Positions 60,143-64,000 of a stretch of DNA of 64,000 nt are shown here, one piece after another. Below the pieces are notes generated by a model. It did no database searches, was not told the DNA's origin, and saw only the letters and a program-made list of their open reading frames with translations. This DNA comes from Piscinibacter gummiphilus (lineage in GTDB: Bacteria > Pseudomonadota > Gammaproteobacteria > Burkholderiales > Burkholderiaceae_C): NCBI RefSeq assembly GCF_002116905.1, contig NZ_CP015118.1:4092001-4156000 (forward strand), written 5' to 3'. Every line of letters begins with the position of its first letter. The first letter of the stretch is position 1. The position numbers and the translations under genes are program-made.

Positions 60143-60538
60143 ATGAAACTCGGATACACCATCCTCTACGTCCCGAACGTCGAGGCTTCCTTGAAGTTCT
60201 TTTCCGCCGCCTTCGGACTCGAAACGAAGTTCCTCCATGAATCCGGCACCTACGGCGAACTCGCCACGGGCGAGACGACCCTGGCCTTCGCCGCGCATGA
60301 ACTCGGCCATGGCAACTTCGCGGGTGGCCACGTCGCGGCCTCCGAGTCCGAGAAGCCGCTGGGCATGGAGCTGGGTCTGGTCACCGACGACATAGGCGCG
60401 GCGCACGCACGGGCACTCCACCATGGCGCGAAGGAACTCACCGCGCCGGTCCGCAAGCCCTGGGGGCAAGTGGTCTCCTACGTCCGCTGCCCCGCCGGCA
60501 CGCTCATCGAGCTCTGCACGCCCGTGGGCGGCCGGTAG
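60143..60538 (+). CDS. VOC-family protein
   Basis: This is 131 residues, one VOC unit of two modules ('MKLGYTILYVPNVEASLKFFSAAFGLETKFLHESGTYGELATG' and 'GMELGLVTDDIGAAHARALHHGAKELTAPVRKPWGQVVSYVRCPAGTLIELCTPV'). The pattern is close to glyoxalase/bleomycin-resistance proteins and to antibiotic- or fosfomycin-type resistance members. The substrate cannot be told. It has an AGGACACC ribosome site and is convergent with the GntR gene (10-bp gap). Confidence 0.88.
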   Translation: MKLGYTILYVPNVEASLKFFSAAFGLETKFLHESGTYGELATGETTLAFAAHELGHGNFAGGHVAASESEKPLGMELGLVTDDIGAAHARALHHGAKELTAPVRKPWGQVVSYVRCPAGTLIELCTPVGGR

Positions 60539-60548
60539 CCGGCCCCGT

Positions 60549-61355
60549 TCACCTCGCCCGCGGCGCGATCAGCGCCGGCGAACTGTCCTCTACCAGGTCG
60601 CGCGGCAGCGTGATGTCCATCTCGAACGACTCGCCGCGGTACCACGACAGCGCGCTGTAGGCCACGCGGCGGTCGGCGCCGTGCAGCTGGCGCAGGATGC
60701 GCGCGACGGGTGAACCCACCGCACAGTGCAGGTGCTGGGCCTGCACGAGGTCGGCCGGTTCGACGGTCAGGCGCTGGCGCAACTGGCTGACCGACTCGCC
60801 GCCGTGGACGAACATCAGGCGCAGCAGCTTCGACGTCTCGGCGGCCCGCCGCGGGAAGTGGCGGTAGATCTCGGAGGCCACGAACAGCCGCACCATCGCG
60901 AACGGTGCGTCGCGCACCGTGTGGAGCTTCGCGATCTCGACGTACGAATCGAAGACCTCGAAGTCGCCACGGAACTCGTCGGGCAGCGCCGTCACGCGCT
61001 GCTTGTGCACGAGGCGGATCTGCGCCTCGTCGGTCCACGTGCCTCCCACCCGCGGCGCGGCCAGCGCGGCCGGCGCCGCATGCGGCAGGACCACGGTGCC
61101 CCGGCCCCGCTGCGCGCTCAGCAGCCCCTCGTGAACGAGCCGCGCAACGGCCTGCCGCACCGTGATGCGCGCCACGCGGTAGCGCGCGGCCAGCACCTCG
61201 AAGTTGTCCAGCCGGTGGCCGGCGGGCCACTGGCCCGACAGCACCTGATAGCGGAACAGTTCGGCCAGCTGCACGTTCAGCGCGATCCCGCTCGACACAT
61301 CGAGCGGCGTGCCGGAAAGACCGAATCGGCTGGAGGGTTTTTCGTCGTTCGTCAT
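60549..61355 (-). CDS. GntR/HutC-family transcriptional regulator with UTRA domain
   Basis: This is 268 residues from ATG 61355 (the frame is open upstream without coding character). The winged helix 'LAELFRYQVLSGQWPAGHRLDNFEVLAARYRVARITVRQAVARLVHEGLLSAQRGRGTVV' is near residues 27-90. A UTRA ligand domain follows ('RLTVEPADLVQAQHLHCAVGSPVARILRQL', 'YSALSWYRGESFEMDITLPRD'). It is divergent from the enoyl-CoA hydratase operon, 189 bp away, its likely target. Confidence 0.9.
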   Translation of the reverse strand: MTNDEKPSSRFGLSGTPLDVSSGIALNVQLAELFRYQVLSGQWPAGHRLDNFEVLAARYRVARITVRQAVARLVHEGLLSAQRGRGTVVLPHAAPAALAAPRVGGTWTDEAQIRLVHKQRVTALPDEFRGDFEVFDSYVEIAKLHTVRDAPFAMVRLFVASEIYRHFPRRAAETSKLLRLMFVHGGESVSQLRQRLTVEPADLVQAQHLHCAVGSPVARILRQLHGADRRVAYSALSWYRGESFEMDITLPRDLVEDSSPALIAPRAR

Positions 61356-61504
61356 CGCATGGCGGCCGGCAGCCGCGTCCCGGGTTTGAAAAGCAAGGGC
61401 GTTCCCACCGATCGGCCTGCAGAACACAAGGTGCCACGTCCTGTCTTCCGGGATTCCTTCCGAACACGGTGTTAACCCCAAAAGCCTATTCATGGACTTA
61501 TCGA

Positions 61505-61518
61505 ATGATACGTTTCAT
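61505..61518. promoter_or_regulatory. GntR-type palindrome upstream of the enoyl-CoA hydratase operon
   Basis: ATGATACGTTTCAT is a palindrome with one mismatched pair (ATGA-ACGT-TCAT core), 26 bp before the start of the hydratase-like gene and in its expected promoter area. It is a reasonable site for the divergent GntR regulator. Confidence 0.5.
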
Positions 61519-61544
61519 CGAAGCCGACGGGAACCCGGGACAAC

Positions 61545-62360
61545 ATGCACGACAGCCCTTCTTCAGAACGCTATGCGGACGGCCGCATCCTGCTCGACTG
61601 CCACGACGGCATCGCCACCATCCGCTTCAACCACCCCGAGAAGCACAACGCGATGTCGGTCGAGATGTGGGAGGGTTTCGGCTTCGCGCTGCAGGCCGCC
61701 CGTGACGACGCCACCGTGCGTGTGCTGGTGCTCACGGGTGAAGGTGGCAAGGCGTTCGTGTCGGGCGGCGACATCAGCCAGTTCGAGGAAACCCATCGCA
61801 CGCCGGAGGCCCGCGCCGAGATGGAACGGCGCGCGGGCGCGTGGCGCAGGCTGCTGTCGGGCTTCCCGCGCCCCACGATCTCGTCGATCCGCGGGTACTG
61901 CATCGGCGGCGGCCTGGGGCTCGCGCTGGCCACCGACATCCGCCTCGCCGCCCACGGCAGCCAGTTCGGCATCCCCGCCGCGAAGCTCAACATCGCCTAC
62001 CCGTTCGACGGCATGCGCCTGCTGATGCAGGCCGTGGGGCCGTCGTGGGCGCGGCTGCTGATGTTCACGGCGATGCGCATCGGCAGCGACGAGGCGGAAC
62101 GCATCGGCCTGGTGAACCGCGCCGTGCCCGGTGACGAACTCGAGGCGGCCACGCACGACATCGCCCGGCAGATCGCGGCCAACGCGCCGCTGTCGGTGGC
62201 GGCCGCGCGCCTCACCATCCGCGAGGCGCTGAAGGACCCGGCCGACCGCGACCTGGGCGCCATCGCCGACATCGCCCGGGCGTGTGCGCTCGCCGAGGAC
62301 ACCGTCGAGGGCCGCCGCGCCTTCATGGAGAAGCGCACGCCGCGCTTCACCGGTCGTTGA
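61545..62360 (+). CDS. enoyl-CoA hydratase/isomerase-family protein lacking both hydratase glutamates
   Basis: This is 271 residues with the crotonase fold: 'IRFNHPEKHNAMSVEMW', the oxyanion-hole 'FVSGGDISQF' near 75 and 'RGYCIGGGLGLALATDIRLAAHGSQFGIPAAKLNIAYPFDGM' near 118-160. The two catalytic Glu of true hydratases (in GGGxE and PExxLG) are replaced by Gly and Ala, so it is more likely an isomerase, decarboxylase or hydrolase of the superfamily. It is first gene of an operon with the aldo/keto reductase and CoA-transferase. Confidence 0.88.
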   Translation: MHDSPSSERYADGRILLDCHDGIATIRFNHPEKHNAMSVEMWEGFGFALQAARDDATVRVLVLTGEGGKAFVSGGDISQFEETHRTPEARAEMERRAGAWRRLLSGFPRPTISSIRGYCIGGGLGLALATDIRLAAHGSQFGIPAAKLNIAYPFDGMRLLMQAVGPSWARLLMFTAMRIGSDEAERIGLVNRAVPGDELEAATHDIARQIAANAPLSVAAARLTIREALKDPADRDLGAIADIARACALAEDTVEGRRAFMEKRTPRFTGR

Positions 62361-62382
62361 CCCATCACCAGGGCCCCCACGC

Positions 62383-63366
62383 ATGAACTACCGACACCTC
62401 GGCCGCAGTGGCCTTCAAGTGAGCGAACTGTCGCTCGGCTCCTGGGTCACGTACGCCAACCAGGTGGACGTGGCCGCCGCCGTCGAGCTGATGGCCGCCG
62501 CGCACGACGGCGGCATCAACTTCTTCGACAACGCCGAGGCCTACGCCGACGGGCGCAGCGAGGAGGTGATGGGCCAGGCGCTGAAGGCGCTGAAGTGGCC
62601 GCGCCTGAACTACGTCGTGTCCACCAAGTTCTACCTGGGCCTCGCGCGCAAGGAGAAGGTCGCGCCGAACCGGAAGAACACGCTCAACCGCAAGTACCTG
62701 CTCGACGCCATCGACGGCTCGCTGCGACGGCTGCAGCTCGACTTCGTCGACCTCGTCTTCTGCCACCGTCCCGACCCGCACACGCCCATCGAGGAAACCG
62801 TGTGGGCCATGAGCGACCTGATCGACCGCGGCAAGGCGCTCTACTGGGGCACGAGCGAATGGAGCTCCGGCGACATCCGCGCGGCCTGGGAGATCGCCGA
62901 GCGCCACCACCTGCGCAAGCCGGTGATGGAGCAGCCGCAGTACCACCTGTTCCACCGCCGCCGCGTCGAGGACCAGTACCGCCGACTGTACGGCGACATC
63001 GGCCTCGGTCTCACCACGTGGAGCCCGCTCGCGAGCGGCCTGCTCACCGGCAAGTACCGCGACGGCGTGCCCGACGGCAGCCGTGGCGCCCGCGCGGAGA
63101 TGGCCTTCCTGCGCGACCACCTGACCGACACGCGGCGCAACGAGGCCGTGGCGCAACTGGCCGAGGTGGCGTCCGACCTCGGCTGCAGCATGGCCCAGCT
63201 CGCCATCGCCTGGGTGGCCCGCAACGAACACGTCAGCACCGTGATCACAGGCGCCTCCAGCGTCGCGCAGTTGCAGTCGAACCTGAAGTCGCTCGACGTC
63301 GTGCCGAAGCTCACGCCCGACGTGCTCGCCCGCATCGACACCATCTCCCTCCCCCACTGCGAGTGA
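62383..63366 (+). CDS. aldo/keto reductase
   Basis: This is 327 residues, of the Kv-beta-like/YghZ group. The catalytic tetrad is present: Asp and Tyr in 'FFDNAEAYADGRSE' (near 47-55), Lys in 'YVVSTKFYLG' (near 84) and His in 'LVFCHRPDPHTP' (near 126). The NADPH-binding C-terminal 'VITGASSVAQLQSNL' is near 292. It is 22 bp downstream of the crotonase-like gene and 16 bp upstream of the CoA-transferase gene. The substrate is unknown. Confidence 0.93.
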   Translation: MNYRHLGRSGLQVSELSLGSWVTYANQVDVAAAVELMAAAHDGGINFFDNAEAYADGRSEEVMGQALKALKWPRLNYVVSTKFYLGLARKEKVAPNRKNTLNRKYLLDAIDGSLRRLQLDFVDLVFCHRPDPHTPIEETVWAMSDLIDRGKALYWGTSEWSSGDIRAAWEIAERHHLRKPVMEQPQYHLFHRRRVEDQYRRLYGDIGLGLTTWSPLASGLLTGKYRDGVPDGSRGARAEMAFLRDHLTDTRRNEAVAQLAEVASDLGCSMAQLAIAWVARNEHVSTVITGASSVAQLQSNLKSLDVVPKLTPDVLARIDTISLPHCE

Positions 63367-63382
63367 ACGGACACCCCGCCCG

Positions 63383-64000
63383 ATGACGACCCGACCCGAC
63401 TCGACGGCGCGCGAGCGCCTCACCGCCCCCGATGCCGACGACACCCGCACCCTGCCCCTCGCCGGCCTGATCGTGATCGACCTCACCCTCGCCCGCGCCG
63501 GCCCCACCTGCGTGCGCCACCTGGCCGACTGGGGTGCGAACGTGATCCGCGTGCAGGCGCCCGACGACGGCAGCGAGGAGGTGATCGGCCGCCGCGACGG
63601 CTCCGACTACCAGAACCTGCACCGCAACAAGCGCGTCGTGACACTCGACCTGAAATCGCCCGAAGGCCACGCCGCGTTCCTCGCGCTGGCCCGCGAGGCC
63701 GACGTGGTGGTGGAGAACATGCGCGTGAAGGTGAAACATCGCCTGAAGGTGTCGTACGAGGACGTGCGCGCGGTGAACCCGCGCATCGTCTACGGCAGCA
63801 TCAGCGGCTTCGGCCAGACCGGCCCGTATGCCGACCGCCCCGGCGTCGACCAGATCGCGCAGGGCATGAGCGGCACGATGTCGGTGACGGGCGAACCCGG
63901 CACGCCACCGCTGCGCACCGGCATCGCGGTGGCCGACGTGACCGCGGGCAACACGCTGGCCCTCGCGATCATGATGGCGCTCTACGCGCGGGAGCGCACC
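63383..64000 (+). CDS. family III CoA-transferase (CaiB/BaiF), 3' end outside window
   Basis: The first 206 residues are seen. The family start 'LPLAGLIVIDLTLARAGPTCVRHLADWGANVIRVQAP' is near residues 24-60, 'NLHRNKRVVTLDLKSPEGHAAFLALAREADVVVENMR' near 78-115 and 'GSISGFGQTGPYADRPGVDQIAQGMSGTMSVTGEPG' near 137-172. The last contains the Asp that forms the acyl-anhydride in this family. It activates an organic acid as a CoA ester for the upstream crotonase-like enzyme. The open frame continues past base 64000. Confidence 0.93.
   Translation, partial: MTTRPDSTARERLTAPDADDTRTLPLAGLIVIDLTLARAGPTCVRHLADWGANVIRVQAPDDGSEEVIGRRDGSDYQNLHRNKRVVTLDLKSPEGHAAFLALAREADVVVENMRVKVKHRLKVSYEDVRAVNPRIVYGSISGFGQTGPYADRPGVDQIAQGMSGTMSVTGEPGTPPLRTGIAVADVTAGNTLALAIMMALYARERT

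Overview
This is a 64 kb stretch of a very GC-rich bacterial chromosome. Gene density is high, with many ATGA, GTGA and TGATG start/stop overlaps. The gene content (imuA-imuB behind a LexA box, DctQM-fused TRAP transporter, type III CoA-transferase, many LysR/TetR regulators) fits a betaproteobacterium of the Burkholderiales, most like the Rhizobacter/Piscinibacter/Roseateles group. That placement is inference; there is no rRNA or other marker here.

Layout. 1-7194: the 3' end of a giant VCBS-repeat surface protein followed by four tightly packed export-type genes (TolC-like lipoprotein, two HlyD-like adaptors, an M50 protease-HlyD fusion) with no ABC ATPase. 7271-11999: an oxidoreductase, a small lipoprotein, the SOS mutasome genes imuB/imuA read leftward from a LexA box, and a YchJ-like gene. 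12155-19590: an eight-gene, same-strand, translationally coupled cluster (DarA-like, KAS III-like, a small unknown protein, BtrH-like acyltransferase/peptidase, ABC ATPase and permease, acyl carrier protein, and a ketosynthase fused to a second ketosynthase-like part). It is the best candidate for an undescribed lipid or resorcinol-type pathway. 19614-23700: tRNA-Ala(CGC) followed by the wreck of an integrated element: a truncated integrase fused to a DUF5655 remnant, a winged-helix/nucleotidyltransferase pair with a strong operator, and an hsdR with its motor region deleted.

23698-35700 is a mixed region: GGDEF protein, SMR pump, CHAP protein, lipoprotein, SDR/LysR pair, DUF3616, HAF-repeat protein, wrbA, macrodomain, methyltransferase. 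35729-42656 is rich in regulators whose operators can be read: a TetR with two matching palindromes, a LysR/aldehyde dehydrogenase pair, a tetR-yciI-tag operon and a hipBA module. 42661-48406 holds an LRR-kinase, an outer-membrane-type protein, a secreted hydrolase, an AraC regulator and membrane proteins.

48459-55769 is a catabolic locus: LacI regulator, divergent TRAP binding protein, fused TRAP permease, VOC enzyme, RuBisCO-like protein and DUF1537 kinase. The kinase plus RuBisCO-like pair suggests acid-sugar (3-oxo-isoapionate-type) breakdown. 56111-58135 encodes a lipoprotein metalloprotease with a beta/gamma-crystallin domain. 58258-60538 holds small unknown genes and a VOC protein. The right end (60549-64000) is a GntR regulator divergent from an enoyl-CoA hydratase-like, aldo/keto reductase and CoA-transferase operon that runs off the window.
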